Of a stretch of 64,000 nucleotides of DNA, positions 17,627 to 27,111 are shown piece by piece; within the stretch, counting starts at the first letter, position 1; each line of letters begins with the position of its first letter. The notes under the pieces are model-generated. The model was not told the origin of the DNA, made no database searches, and saw only the letters and a program-made list of their open reading frames with translations. The position numbers were made by a program, and so were the translations under genes. The stretch spans positions 62,001-126,000 of the forward strand of contig WSYJ01000137.1 in assembly GCA_020186115.1 (NCBI GenBank). The letters run 5' to 3'. The stretch is from Histomonas meleagridis (taxonomy: Eukaryota; Parabasalia; Tritrichomonadida; Dientamoebidae).

Positions 17627-19810
17627 ATGACGTTAAAAAAATATCGATTCTGGCCAAAATGGAAGACGTTAATAAAATCCCAGATGAGCATCCTGACTGA
17701 ATCCCAATTAAAGGAAATTCTCGATCAACTTTGTAATCAATATGAGACCTTATGTATTATAAAAGAAGATATTGAAGAAGATATTCAAACATTAGAAGAT
17801 ACAATACATACAAGAATTCAAGATATGCAAAAACTTGCTAATGATTTCATAAATCTGAAAGAAGAAATAATCAAAAGGAAAAGTAAAGTTTACCAAGAAG
17901 AAAACAAAACATACAAAGATATTAAAATACAAGAAATAATACAAAGGGAAAAAAATTTCAAAGAACTTTGGTCCGACGAAGAAGGTTTGCCTTCGGAAAA
18001 CCTAGAAAGTGATACCTTACCAATTCCCACTGAATTTAGTCAAGATGAAGATATTCCTTTATCCAATGCGCTAGCCAGTCCCGAAAACCTAGAAAGTGAT
18101 GCCTTACCAATTCCAAGTGAATTTAGTCAAGATGAAGATATTCCTTTATCCAATGCGCTAGCCAGTCCCGAAAACCAAGAGAGTGATACCTTACCAATTC
18201 CAAGTGAATTTAGTCAGGACGAAGACATTTTATCACCCAGTGCGCCAGTTAGCCAAGAAAGTGATACCTTACCAATTCCAAGTGAATTTAGTCAGGACGA
18301 AGATATTCCTTTATCCAATGCGCTAGCCAGTCCCGAAAATCAAGAGAGTGATACCTTACCAATTCCAAGTGAATTTAGTCAGGACGAAGACATTTTATCA
18401 CCCAGTGCGCCAGTTAGCCAAGAAAGTGATACCTTACCAATTCCAAGTGAATTTAGTCAGGACGAAGATACTTTATCACCCAATGCGTCAGCTAGTTCCG
18501 AAAGCCAAGAGAGTGATACATTACCAATTTCTAGTGAATTTAGTCAGGACGAATATACTTTATCATCCAGTGGATCGTCTAGTTCCGAAACCCAAGAAAG
18601 TGATACATTATCAATTTCTAGTGAATTTAGTCAGGACGAATATACTTTATCATCCAGTGCGTCAGCTAGTTCCGAAACCCAAGAAAGTGATACATTATCA
18701 ATTTCTAGTGAATTTAGTCAGGACGAATATTCTTTATCACCCAGTGCGCTGGCTAGTCCCGAAAGCCCCAAGCAGTTACAATACAGTATGTTTGAAAGTG
18801 ATGGGAATGCTCCTAATTCAGATAATGAAGAAGGTCTTGACAATTGGGAGATAGAAACCTTAGTTCCACCACAAAGCATCCATTCACCACTCAAGATAAG
18901 TTTATTTGCAGAAATTTCAGAAGTCTCAATAATTTCTGGATTATCATTTAGTCCAGATTCCAGGTATCTAACTATTTGTAGCGAGACGTGTATTCGTCTT
19001 TATGACATTGATGAAGATAAGTTAATACTTCGCTATGTTCTTGAAAATGATTATCACGTAACATCAATTGCTTGGGCAAATGACAGCAAACGCTTTCTCT
19101 GCTCTATTGAAGAAAACCATATCTTTGTTTTTAATGGACCAGAATCTGTACTTATTCAAGATATCAACACCGGATTTGATAAGATATATCAAGTCAAAAT
19201 AGCACCGAACCAAGCATATTTTGCGTCAGCTACTAACAATGGCATTACTGTTTATTCATTACAAAATTATTCGGAGACAAATATGTTGATCAAAAAAGAT
19301 GGAGATATTCCGATGGAATCACTTTGTTTGTCTATTTCTCCAGATAGTAACTTGATCGTAGTTAGCTATGGGGATTCATCTATCGCAATTTGGAATGTTA
19401 ACGATAATGAAATTATCTCCCAAATAAATTGCCAGAACGCAATTATTCATTCAATGTTTTTCATCCCAAACTCAAGCCGGTTAGTGACAGCTTCCCTCGA
19501 CCCTGAGATTAATGTTTGGGAAATTGGTAAAAATTCCAAAAATGATCTCGAAATTAAGCAGGTAAAAACATTTAATGGGCACAAGGATGTGGTCCTTTGT
19601 TTGGATGTAAGCGCTGATGGAAGATGGTTGTTAAGCGGATCAAAAGATACAACAGCAATATTGACAGATTTGGAAATGGGGGAAATGGTTTATTGCATAA
19701 AATCACATACAAATTCAGTGCTGACAGTAGAAATTAGCAAAAACCTACAAATGTTTGTAACTGGAGGAGGTGATAACCAAATTAAGATGTGGGAATTTAT
19801 AAATTTGTAA
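17627..19810 (+). CDS. WD40 protein with N-terminal coiled coil and an internal acidic peptide array
   Basis: The 727-residue protein starts at ATG 17627; a second in-frame ATG at 17684 is also plausible. Residues 20-115 form a charged coiled coil. Residues 127-380 are nine tandem 27-29-residue repeats built on ESDTLPIPSEFSQDED followed by a Ser/Pro/Ala-rich segment. These are acidic and probably disordered, with SQ and SP sites. Residues 420-727 contain WD40 repeats, for example LSFSPDSRYLTICSETCIRL, FNGHKDVVLCLDVSADGRWL, SGSKDTTAIL and GGGDNQIKMW. About seven blades is consistent with one propeller. The general architecture (coiled coil, Ser-rich linker, C-terminal propeller) resembles Tup1/Groucho-type corepressors or TAF5-like scaffolds, but no specific match is clear. 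Shared promoter region with eL31. Confidence 0.78.
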   Translation: MTLKKYRFWPKWKTLIKSQMSILTESQLKEILDQLCNQYETLCIIKEDIEEDIQTLEDTIHTRIQDMQKLANDFINLKEEIIKRKSKVYQEENKTYKDIKIQEIIQREKNFKELWSDEEGLPSENLESDTLPIPTEFSQDEDIPLSNALASPENLESDALPIPSEFSQDEDIPLSNALASPENQESDTLPIPSEFSQDEDILSPSAPVSQESDTLPIPSEFSQDEDIPLSNALASPENQESDTLPIPSEFSQDEDILSPSAPVSQESDTLPIPSEFSQDEDTLSPNASASSESQESDTLPISSEFSQDEYTLSSSGSSSSETQESDTLSISSEFSQDEYTLSSSASASSETQESDTLSISSEFSQDEYSLSPSALASPESPKQLQYSMFESDGNAPNSDNEEGLDNWEIETLVPPQSIHSPLKISLFAEISEVSIISGLSFSPDSRYLTICSETCIRLYDIDEDKLILRYVLENDYHVTSIAWANDSKRFLCSIEENHIFVFNGPESVLIQDINTGFDKIYQVKIAPNQAYFASATNNGITVYSLQNYSETNMLIKKDGDIPMESLCLSISPDSNLIVVSYGDSSIAIWNVNDNEIISQINCQNAIIHSMFFIPNSSRLVTASLDPEINVWEIGKNSKNDLEIKQVKTFNGHKDVVLCLDVSADGRWLLSGSKDTTAILTDLEMGEMVYCIKSHTNSVLTVEISKNLQMFVTGGGDNQIKMWEFINL
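18005..18767 (+). repeat. Nine-copy in-frame tandem repeat (81-87 bp unit)
   Basis: Nine near-identical units of 81 or 87 bp, all multiples of three, encode ESDTLPIPSEFSQDED plus a Ser/Ala/Pro-rich tail. Two unit types alternate: one ends DIPLSNALASPEN, the other DILSPSAPVSQ. The last three have Pro-to-Ser changes (LSISSEFSQDEY). Near identity at the DNA level shows recent expansion or gene conversion. Confidence 0.9.
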
Positions 19811-20192
19811 AGTAAAGAAAAACTCGTGATAAAATTTATCGTTAAAATTTGAATACACTGTGATAAACGGTTTTCATATTAACCATTAACCAGATCGAAA
19901 TTTCAACCAAAAAAAAAACATTCCCAAAAATCAGTATAACCAAATATCAATTTTAATGAAATTGCTGCATTATGTATGCACTAGCAACAAGATTAGACAT
20001 CTGATGTAAAAATGATCGTTCGAAAAAATTTCAAAGAAATGATTTCTTGAGCCTTTGCACAGTTAATACAACTGAATTTATCCGTATATTACCCAAAAAA
20101 AGTATATGTTGTGTTGGTATTTAAAGTGTCACCACCTATGTAAGACGATTGCGCAATTAATGAGAGCTCTACAACAAAAGTGACGCAACACA
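19811..20192. other. Intergenic, nothing recognised
   Basis: AT-rich spacer. An AAACGGTT at about 19865 is not close to any start and may be chance. Confidence 0.4.
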
Positions 20193-20200
20193 AAACCGTT
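20193..20200 (+). promoter_or_regulatory. AAACCGTT element before the histone-fold gene
   Basis: Myb-type AAACCGTT 17 bases before ATG 20217, with TCAGATG at the start itself. Confidence 0.4.
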
Positions 20201-20216
20201 TATAAAACAATATCAG

Positions 20217-20774
20217 ATGGATCCAACTGCCGAAGCAATAGAAGAAAAGATTCAAGGTCTTCCATTCCCAGTCAACTCGGTGAAGCGTGTTGCTCGTCAA
20301 CCTCTTTATCTTCATTCCAATAAAAATCCATTTCAACGAGGAATTTCACAAAAAGCAGCTGTACTTTTGTCATACGCTGGTGGTCTATTTATAGAGCAGC
20401 TGACCAAAAAGGTTTTTGAAAATGCAACTGATAATATAATCAGAAGAAGAATGGTTGTATCAACTCTTTTACAAACTCCAAGATATCGTTTTTCAATCAC
20501 AAGAATGAGAACTAAAGAGCTTTTTGAGTTATTTGAAGAAACCAATGAACTCTCAAAAAGAGTTGCTGTTGCAAATATTTCAGTTCCAATTCCATTACCT
20601 ATAGCTCTTACAGCGTCAAATACTCCTGGAAGTGAGGTAAATCGTCGTGAAACTGAAAATGTTGAGGCTATTGTCCGTGCCCTTGTTTTTTCACATCAAT
20701 CATATTATCAGACAGTTCCTTCATTTTTGCTGAATACCAAGAAAAAAGAAAATGGAACTGGCTCCAAAAGATGA
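20217..20774 (+). CDS. Histone-fold protein of the NF-YC/DPB/CHRAC type
   Basis: In this 185-residue protein, residues 12-85 read as a divergent CBF/NF-Y histone fold. FPVNSVKRVARQ stands for the usual FPxxRIKRIMK helix. ISQKAAVLLSYAGGLFIEQL then TKKVFENATDN form the central helix, followed by RRRMVVSTLLQTPRYRF in place of the final helix and its DFL end. The rest (about 95-185) is poorly conserved with a basic C terminus. Family members pair with a second histone-fold subunit in CCAAT-binding, DNA polymerase epsilon or chromatin-remodelling complexes; which one applies cannot be decided here. It is the second histone-fold gene within 7 kb (see NC2-alpha). Confidence 0.62.
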   Translation: MDPTAEAIEEKIQGLPFPVNSVKRVARQPLYLHSNKNPFQRGISQKAAVLLSYAGGLFIEQLTKKVFENATDNIIRRRMVVSTLLQTPRYRFSITRMRTKELFELFEETNELSKRVAVANISVPIPLPIALTASNTPGSEVNRRETENVEAIVRALVFSHQSYYQTVPSFLLNTKKKENGTGSKR

Positions 20775-21294
20775 ACCAAAATTTTTTGAAAATTTAAGGT
20801 GAATAATCATTATCAGAAAATATTAAAATTTTTGTTCATGTTGGTATATATTTTTAGAAAAGTGTATTCTTTAATGATGTGAACTTTGACACAAAATTTT
20901 TTATTTATATAAAATTTTTAAATCATGAATCTTATGAATATTCGTGAATTCATGCTCTTTATTGTGTTTTCTTTTCTTAAGTTGTGGTAAGCTGGTTTTA
21001 AAAGTTATACTAATATTAAAAATTCACATCTGCAGATAAATATGATCAATTTCACTAGTTGGAATAAAATTCGTAGCCCCTCAGTTTCGAGTCATGTTAT
21101 TACAGATTATGATGTTGTAATGATAATTTTTAAAAAATTGATTGGAATGTTGAAAATGTTTCCATAAGCATTCCACTTGAAACAAATTTTTGTGATCTTT
21201 AAAGATTGCAAAATGAAATGTGTTTGGTAAATTTTTACCAATAAGTTTACCTTTTATTAGAAACGTTTTTGTCTATATGTTTTATATGTACAAG
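20775..21294. other. Intergenic with weak BspA-like traces
   Basis: AT-rich. Short stretches such as NVENVSISIPLETNF near 21150 resemble the leucine-rich-repeat relic downstream, so decay products of the same gene may extend back to about 21040. Confidence 0.3.
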
Positions 21295-21525
21295 CCTTTA
21301 AAAGCTGCGGATTTACCAAATGTTACATTGGAAATGATACTTTTCGCGAATGTTCGTCACTGGAAACTTTAAACATTCCAAAATCAAAAATATTTCTGAA
21401 GGTGCATTCAATGAGGCTCAGGCTTAGAATTTCTTTATCTACCATTACTTGAAAATATAAGTGGTATATTTATGAAAGGATGCAGAGCATTCACGATCAT
21501 TTATATAAGAAATATACCTGATTCA
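21295..21525 (+). pseudogene. Relic of a BspA-like leucine-rich-repeat protein
   Basis: Three short reading-frame pieces in different frames read YIGNDTFRECSSLETLNIPK, then NISEGAFNEAQA, then EFLYLPLLENISGIFMKGCR followed by AFTIIYI. These are TpLRR/BspA-type repeats (IG..AF..C.SL..L.IP) broken by frameshifts and a stop. No start, signal peptide or membrane anchor remains. It is of the same family as the intact gene at 37.9-41.9 kb but on the opposite strand. Confidence 0.6.
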
Positions 21526-21690
21526 AAAAACAATGTTAGATTATACATTTCAAAAAAAAATTAAAGAAATAAAAAGAATTTTAGTTTATTAAATGTTAAA
21601 AAAAAATATTTTTGGTTCCAAGTTTTCTAGAGATTGAATTTGACAAAAAGTGACGTCGAAGTAACCGCTAACAAAGTCAGATAATATTAA

Positions 21691-22851
21691 ATGGGAAACA
21701 CATTCACAAGGAAAAACATCACATTATTCTGCATATTCCTAATAACAGCCCTTTTCTTATTCTACATATTATTCATGAGGAGGACATTTGTACGAAATAA
21801 TACTCGAATTCCATTTATGTTATCTTCTACGTTAAACACATCTCTTAAACGATATGTTGAAACACTACCATCTAGAAACACAATGTTTGTTACTGGCCCT
21901 TATGAAAGTGGAAAATCCCAAACTCTTAATTTACTTGCAGAAGATCTTTTTACTAAACAGCGTCTTGTTTTAAATCTTGATGCATCCAAATTCCCCACAG
22001 AAGTTGAGTTTGTTTCCCACCTTAAGACATCTCTTCTTGATGGACTTCTTAAGCTTCGCCCATATTTATCTGCAGATATTCTTAAGTCTCTTAATCCTAA
22101 AAGCATGAACAAGTCAATTTCTCTTCCACTTGGTCTTGATTCACAACTTGGACAAACCTATCTTCGCATATCAAAGTCAATTGATCAAATTCTCAACAAA
22201 GACAACACTATTTCCACATATGGCATCTATAACTTCTTTTCTGTTCTTCATAGTTTCTCTGATACCATTCGGCCAGTCATATTTTTACATTCCGGCGATA
22301 CGTTAATTAATACATCACTTTATCATATAGTTTCATCATCCCTTTCACGTAAAAACCTTTACACAAACTTTGTTCCCACGGTGATAGAGCTTCGAGATTC
22401 TTCGATTCTTAATAACATTTCTCATCTTTCATCACTAAACACGATTCGAATTTCGTGTTCGCAAGACTTTAACGAAACTGCATTCGAAATCCTCATTCGC
22501 TCCAAGATATTTAGTGCGTATGAGCTTCGAAGAGTATCCACACGACTCGGCGCGCACGGCGGCGCGCTTGCGCATGTGTTTGAGGACTTAAAGTTCGGCA
22601 TAAACATCGACGAAGCGATTGAACATGAAGAAAATCGAATCAATGAAATAGTAAACAACGCTTTAACGAGGGCTGTGAAGAAATCACAGTTCGTACAGAA
22701 GTTGTGTAAGAGTTCTGACGGCGCATTCGCGGCGGATGTGGCGGACGTAATGAGTTTGAAGAAGTTGTTCGAAAAAGGACTTTTGTATACCGACGATAAA
22801 ATGAGAACAAAGGTGGCAAACAAGGGAGTAATGAAGGCACTATGCACATGA
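21691..22851 (+). CDS. Membrane-anchored P-loop ATPase (AAA/STAND-like)
   Basis: The 386-residue protein has a short N terminus MGNTFTRKN (a possible myristoylation signal), then one membrane segment (about residues 10-29). Residues 60-386 resemble an archaeal-ATPase/STAND-type domain: Walker A GPYESGKS (69-76), strand RLVLNLDASKFPTEVEF, a degenerate Walker B PVIFLHSGD, a sensor-like VIELRDSS strand and a C-terminal helical part (AYELRRVSTRLGAHGGALAH). The acidic Walker B residue is not clear, so ATPase activity is uncertain. Location (ER, mitochondrion-derived organelle or plasma membrane) cannot be told. AACCGCTA and TCAGATAA precede the start by about 15-25 bases. Confidence 0.65.
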   Translation: MGNTFTRKNITLFCIFLITALFLFYILFMRRTFVRNNTRIPFMLSSTLNTSLKRYVETLPSRNTMFVTGPYESGKSQTLNLLAEDLFTKQRLVLNLDASKFPTEVEFVSHLKTSLLDGLLKLRPYLSADILKSLNPKSMNKSISLPLGLDSQLGQTYLRISKSIDQILNKDNTISTYGIYNFFSVLHSFSDTIRPVIFLHSGDTLINTSLYHIVSSSLSRKNLYTNFVPTVIELRDSSILNNISHLSSLNTIRISCSQDFNETAFEILIRSKIFSAYELRRVSTRLGAHGGALAHVFEDLKFGINIDEAIEHEENRINEIVNNALTRAVKKSQFVQKLCKSSDGAFAADVADVMSLKKLFEKGLLYTDDKMRTKVANKGVMKALCT

Positions 22852-23436
22852 AGAAGGAATAAAAGTGATTATGTTGTTAAATTTGTATGTGGTATGAAAA
22901 ATTTAATTGTAAAAATTTATTACATAAGAAGATGCAAAATATAATTTACAGAAACTTCGAAACTTTTTGGTGTTGTCGATATTGGATATGAAAAAAAAAA
23001 TCATCACTAGTTTGGTATTTTTCTTCTAAAAAGTCAAAATCAATCGTAACACGTTAGCATATTGCACAGTATTTTTTTCTGAGATACAATTTGATTTTGT
23101 TTTTGCTATTATTTATGCCATTTATCAATCAAATCTATTATCCCAGATAACTATGATTTATTTTTGCGATTAATTGTATTAAATATTAATTGTAACGAGT
23201 TTATCGAATGATATTTTTTCTTCTACAAAGTCATTGCAAAACCGTCAGATAAAATTGATAGGGTACTTTATTCAAATTTTCTTAATGCTCAGAATAATCC
23301 ATTGAATTTCATCAAAATATAAGGAGAAAAGCATAGTTTTACTTATGATGAACATATTATAATATATATAAATAAAAAGACAATCACAATTGTTGCCATG
23401 ACTTCCTTCTATGCTGTAACAACATTTGATTCTATA
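22852..23436. other. Intergenic, nothing recognised
   Basis: AT-rich spacer before the small His/Gly/Pro gene's 3' end. No ORF or RNA recognised. Confidence 0.4.
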
Positions 23437-23571
23437 TTACAAAAGTGTACAACATCCACCACCTCCATGATGCGGTCCATGATGTGGTCCATGATGTGGT
23501 GGTGGTGGCCTGTGGCGTGGTGGTGGTCTGTGATGTCCTCCATGTCCTCTTGGTCCGTGGTGTGGTGGCAT
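23437..23571 (-). CDS. 44-residue His/Pro/Gly-rich peptide with C-terminal CCTLL
   Basis: The short ORF starts at ATG 23571. It is composed of MPPHHGPRGHGGHH, Arg/Pro-rich and HHGPHHGPHHGGGG segments, ending CCTLL. G+C content is far above the flanks, and the opposite strand only encodes Met/Trp-rich nonsense. TCACTA lies at 23578-23583, a good initiator with its A 10 bases before the ATG, which supports a real gene. The last four residues CTLL would fit a CaaX box for geranylgeranylation, and the adjacent Cys could also be lipidated. The His-rich body could bind metal. Both are inferences; no family is known to me. Confidence 0.55.
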   Translation of the reverse strand: MPPHHGPRGHGGHHRPPPRHRPPPPHHGPHHGPHHGGGGCCTLL

Positions 23572-23577
23572 GAAAAT

Positions 23578-23583
23578 TAGTGA
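23578..23583 (-). promoter_or_regulatory. Initiator-like TCACTA before the His-rich peptide gene
   Basis: On the minus strand TCACTA is followed by a 7-base leader and ATG 23571. It is one of the clearest initiator matches in the window. Confidence 0.45.
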
Positions 23584-24212
23584 TATGATGTTGTATTTTC
23601 GGGAGCTCTCAATTTTCAAAAAAAAAGCTCAGTGAATTATCCGATAATTCTATACATAAAAAAACGGCATGATTCAATTTTTTTTGCGTTTTTCCATAAA
23701 TCATCGGAAAGTAATACATAAATAAGTTATTCGGGATTTTCATCGATTTTCCTCTTCGATCATTGACACATATATTTATCATATGTTAAAATTAATTTAT
23801 ATTTGAAAAAAATATTCACATCATTTTTTTAATGATTAATCACCGAAGCAAATTTTTAGTAATGCAATTTTATTGTATTCTACAGGTTTTTAGGAAAATT
23901 GGAAGTTAATTATAATTAATAATTATACGTTTTTCGAACTTTCATTAATCTGGATTATTACTTTGGTATATATGTCAACAAGCTCTTGATCATAGAAGGA
24001 AATTATATAGAATTTTTGCATTATAACAAGAATATTTTGGTTATATCGGCAATTTAAGTAATGATTTGTCGTAGGACATGGAAAAAAAAGCATAGCTAAA
24101 AATCATTAGCTAATGATATTTAATATCATATGTGAATAACAAAATTGTCTTCTTTGAATCTTTTTCAATGGATCTTCTTCATTATTATTTTTAAAATATT
24201 CAACCAAAAAAA
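23584..24212. other. Intergenic, nothing recognised
   Basis: AT-rich. Short hydrophobic frames on the plus strand are antisense to the membrane-protein relic that follows. Confidence 0.35.
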
Positions 24213-24845
24213 TTATAGATTTCTTCGATTTTTCTTCACTTTTTTGTTTGTTATTTCAAATATGAATAATACAATAAGTAATGAAATAATAATAAATACA
24301 GCAATTAAAACACCAATAATAATATAAACAAAAAATATATATATTATGTCATCATTTGTTGTTTTTTTATTTCCAATAATAAAATATAAATCAGTATAAA
24401 AATTAAAATATTCACAACAAACAAAAATGTATAATGATGATATAATTCATGTTATTATGAAATATAATCGAAGTTTGAATGTATAAAAACGTCGAGCTGA
24501 TTTTTGTTGTAACAAATGAATATAAATATGAACTATAAATACTAGAAAGAGATAAATACATTTATGTATAGCACAGCTCAAAAATGCATTATCTCCAATA
24601 GCTTTTACAATTTTTTTAATAATATGTGTTATCAACATAAAGAAAACTCACCCATTTCAATTTTTGCTACAATGTTTGGAATAATCAAAATCTTACAATC
24701 ACAAATGTAATTGCATAATTTTTGATTATATATCAGATCAGAATGAAATCGAGAAAAACTTTGCACTGGAATTTTGAATTCTCAAATATTTCCAATAAAA
24801 TAAAAATCCTCAGGAAAGAGATAACATTGTTTCAATATAATAATT
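24213..24845 (-). pseudogene. Decayed multi-pass membrane protein gene
   Basis: Read on the minus strand, one frame gives CYLFPEDFYFIGNI, a TGA, then EFKIPVQSFSRFHSDLIYNQ, then ILIIPNIVAKIEMGEFSLC, then TGA. A second frame continues with AIGDNAFLSCAIHKCIYLFL, further hydrophobic segments, another in-frame TGA, and DDIIYIFFVYIIIGVLIAVF, then FEITNKKVKKNRRNL and a stop. At least three membrane helices, a basic tail and consistent composition suggest a former multi-pass receptor or transporter. Two in-frame TGAs and one frameshift break it. Other genes here use TGA as a stop, so a reassigned code is unlikely. Confidence 0.45.
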
Positions 24846-24909
24846 TTTTCTTTATATAAGATGTGCGCTAAAAATATAAAAAGATATCATATAATATTTA
24901 CAAATTTTA

Positions 24910-25590
24910 TTAATCAGAATCAGAGATATAAATGTATTGCCTATTACTTTCATGTACAGTTGGCGTTTTTTGTTTATTAATATTTTCTGTGTTCTCTGTT
25001 TTTTGATTTTGTTTTGTTTGCACAACTGGCTGAATATACTTTCCCATTAACATTTGGACAATTTGTTCGTTTGTTTTGCCAGATGCCATTAATTCACTGA
25101 CAACTGATGGATCTGTTTTAAACTGTATTGACATAGCAATAACATCATCACTGTATCCTTTCATCTTGTCCCAATCAATCCCCTCTCTAATTTCTTTTTC
25201 ATGTTTTTCAAATTGTAAATCGTCAAAATCTTGAATCTTTAAATTTTCTTTCTTTTGATTAGGAGTGACTGTAATATTTTTTGTACGACAAAATGGGCAC
25301 ATGCGCTCTTTTGGATCAATGCATGCAGCAAAGCATTCTGTGCATATATGTTGATGACAACAATTTGTTTCATTTATTAAAGGATAAAAATTATAACAAA
25401 TGGAACAAATGATATTATTATGGTCTGTAATATCACTTGTGTATGGAACTATATTTGTCAATTTATTAGAATAAATTTGTTCCGAAATTTGTTGGATTGT
25501 CCATTTATACTTAGAATAAATCCCATTGAATTTAACTTGCTGTTTTGTGTGACCTCTTGGTTTAATTGTTAAGAATTTCCTGAGATCCAT
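24910..25590 (-). CDS. SIP5-like RING-finger protein with UBA-like tail
   Basis: The 226-residue protein starts at ATG 25590. Residues 62-101 form a RING-type zinc finger: CSIC, a YNFYPLINETNCCHQ loop, HICTEC, then CPFC. The spacing and the NCCHQHICTECF core match the SIP5/DA2 type. Residues 130-190 hold a predicted helix pair, with SVVSELMASGKTNEQIVQML resembling a ubiquitin-associated or DUF1421-like end. Fungal SIP5 interacts with the Snf1 kinase and phosphatase; plant DA2-type relatives are E3 ligases. E3 activity is likely but inferred. AAACGG (25618-25623) lies 28 bases upstream. Confidence 0.75.
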   Translation of the reverse strand: MDLRKFLTIKPRGHTKQQVKFNGIYSKYKWTIQQISEQIYSNKLTNIVPYTSDITDHNNIICSICYNFYPLINETNCCHQHICTECFAACIDPKERMCPFCRTKNITVTPNQKKENLKIQDFDDLQFEKHEKEIREGIDWDKMKGYSDDVIAMSIQFKTDPSVVSELMASGKTNEQIVQMLMGKYIQPVVQTKQNQKTENTENINKQKTPTVHESNRQYIYISDSD

Positions 25591-25832
25591 ACAATAAAAG
25601 AAAATTTATTGGTGGATAAACGGCGAACGTTTAAAATCATTTTGTATAAAAACATCTATAAACAAAGAACTCAAAAATCACAATTTTTATTATAAAAAAT
25701 CAGGTTTTCATTGAGTTGTTATCAAGGGGAAAAAAAACTAAAATTTTTTTTTTCAATGAACAAATACAAATCCTAACATATGCTCATATTTTGTTATCAG
25801 ACCAACAATAACACCTAGATTTATTTTTTATT

Positions 25833-26864
25833 TTACTTTTTACCAATGATCATGTTGAAATGTGCCTCTGCTTCCTCTGGATCAAGTGGTCCTACAACAT
25901 GATGTGGTACATATGGCTTTTCTAACTCATCAATTTCCTCCTGAGTCAGTTTAACCTTTACAGCACCAACAGCATCGACCAAATGTTGAACCTTTGTCGC
26001 ACCAACAATTGGTGCTGCAACAATACTTTTACTAAGGAGCCAAGCAAGTGCAACTTGTGTTCTTGAAATTCCTCTTTTTTCGGCAATTTCCTTCACTTTT
26101 TGAACAATTATCATATCTTGATCGCGAGTTGAGTCATATTTTCCTTTTGCGACTTCGTCCGTTTTACTTCGTAATGTTTCTGCATCCCAATCGCGTACAA
26201 GTCTTCCAGATGCAAGTGGTGAATATGGTGTTGACATTACTCCTTCTTCCCTCAATAATTTAAACATTTCACGTTCTTCCTCACGATATATTAAGTTATA
26301 ATGATCTTGCATAGAAATGAATGTGACCCATCCATGTTGGCGAGCAACTTCTTGAGCTTTGAGAAATTGATATGCATACATTGCACTAGCACCAATGTAA
26401 CGAACTTTGCCGGATTTAACAACTTCGTTAAGAGCTTCCATTGTTTCTTCAATTGGTGTGCTGTAATCCCAACGATGAATGATTAATAAATCGATATAAT
26501 CCATTCCAAGTCGTGCAAGTGACCTGTCAACTTCGCGAAGAATTGCGGGCTTTGAAAGGCGTCCTTCATTGAAGTATACTTTTGTGGCTATGATAACATC
26601 TTCACGCTTAGCAAATTTCTTGATTGCACGACCAAGCATTTCTTCAGATGTACCTGCGGCATAACCATTAGCAGTATCAAAGAAGTTGATTCCAAGTTCT
26701 AAAGCCTTTTTAACAATTTCATCTGATTGTTCTTCATCAAGAAGCCATTCATGAATCCATTTAGTTTTATCACCAAAGCTCATGCATCCACAACATATAC
26801 GTGAAACAATTAAATCGGATTTACCGAGTTGAATGTATTCCATGTTTTCGTTCTTCTTGAACAT
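25833..26864 (-). CDS. Aldo/keto reductase (AKR, yeast Aad/YajO type)
   Basis: The 343-residue TIM-barrel oxidoreductase has the complete catalytic tetrad in context: D63 and Y68 in FFDTANGYAAG, K95 in ATKVYF, and H130 in LLIIHRWD. It also has the SGKVRYIGAS strand, YSPLASGRL and the C-terminal NADPH-binding GATKVQHLVDA. Proteins of this type reduce aldehydes/ketones with NADPH. Similar genes in trichomonads are often thought to be of bacterial origin; I did not test this. The upstream ATG (26864) is preferred over ATG 26843 because TCACAT lies about 10 bases before it. Confidence 0.88.
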   Translation of the reverse strand: MFKKNENMEYIQLGKSDLIVSRICCGCMSFGDKTKWIHEWLLDEEQSDEIVKKALELGINFFDTANGYAAGTSEEMLGRAIKKFAKREDVIIATKVYFNEGRLSKPAILREVDRSLARLGMDYIDLLIIHRWDYSTPIEETMEALNEVVKSGKVRYIGASAMYAYQFLKAQEVARQHGWVTFISMQDHYNLIYREEEREMFKLLREEGVMSTPYSPLASGRLVRDWDAETLRSKTDEVAKGKYDSTRDQDMIIVQKVKEIAEKRGISRTQVALAWLLSKSIVAAPIVGATKVQHLVDAVGAVKVKLTQEEIDELEKPYVPHHVVGPLDPEEAEAHFNMIIGKK

Positions 26865-26870
26865 AAATTT

Positions 26871-26876
26871 ATGTGA
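26871..26876 (-). promoter_or_regulatory. Initiator-like TCACAT before the aldo/keto reductase
   Basis: On the minus strand TCACAT precedes ATG 26864 by a 6-base gap. AACCGATA follows further upstream (about 26913). Confidence 0.45.
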
Positions 26877-27111
26877 AGTGGATTGAGGATAGAAATGCTT
26901 TCAATATCCTGAACCGATAAAAATTGTGAACATTTAAAAAGTTTACTCAGATCTTGAGAACCCCATTTTTTCAATCTAAACTCATTTATTTAATATTTTC
27001 TATGAGATTTATCAAAATACGCAAAAATTAGAATTGGTATGAGTTTGATTTCTGTTTAAAACAATCGTATATTTATTGAATTTTCTATCAGCCACCGTTT
27101 TTTTGCTCATC

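Noticed and set aside
18348-18854. 168-codon repetitive frame inside the WD40 gene
   Set aside because: Another frame of the same tandem repeat; open only because the unit lengths are multiples of three.
23398-23580. Met/Trp-rich plus-strand frame
   Set aside because: Antisense of the His/Gly/Pro gene; the minus strand has the better start context and composition.
24213-24845. TGA read as an amino acid
   Set aside because: Several intact genes here end in TGA at the expected length, so the standard code applies.
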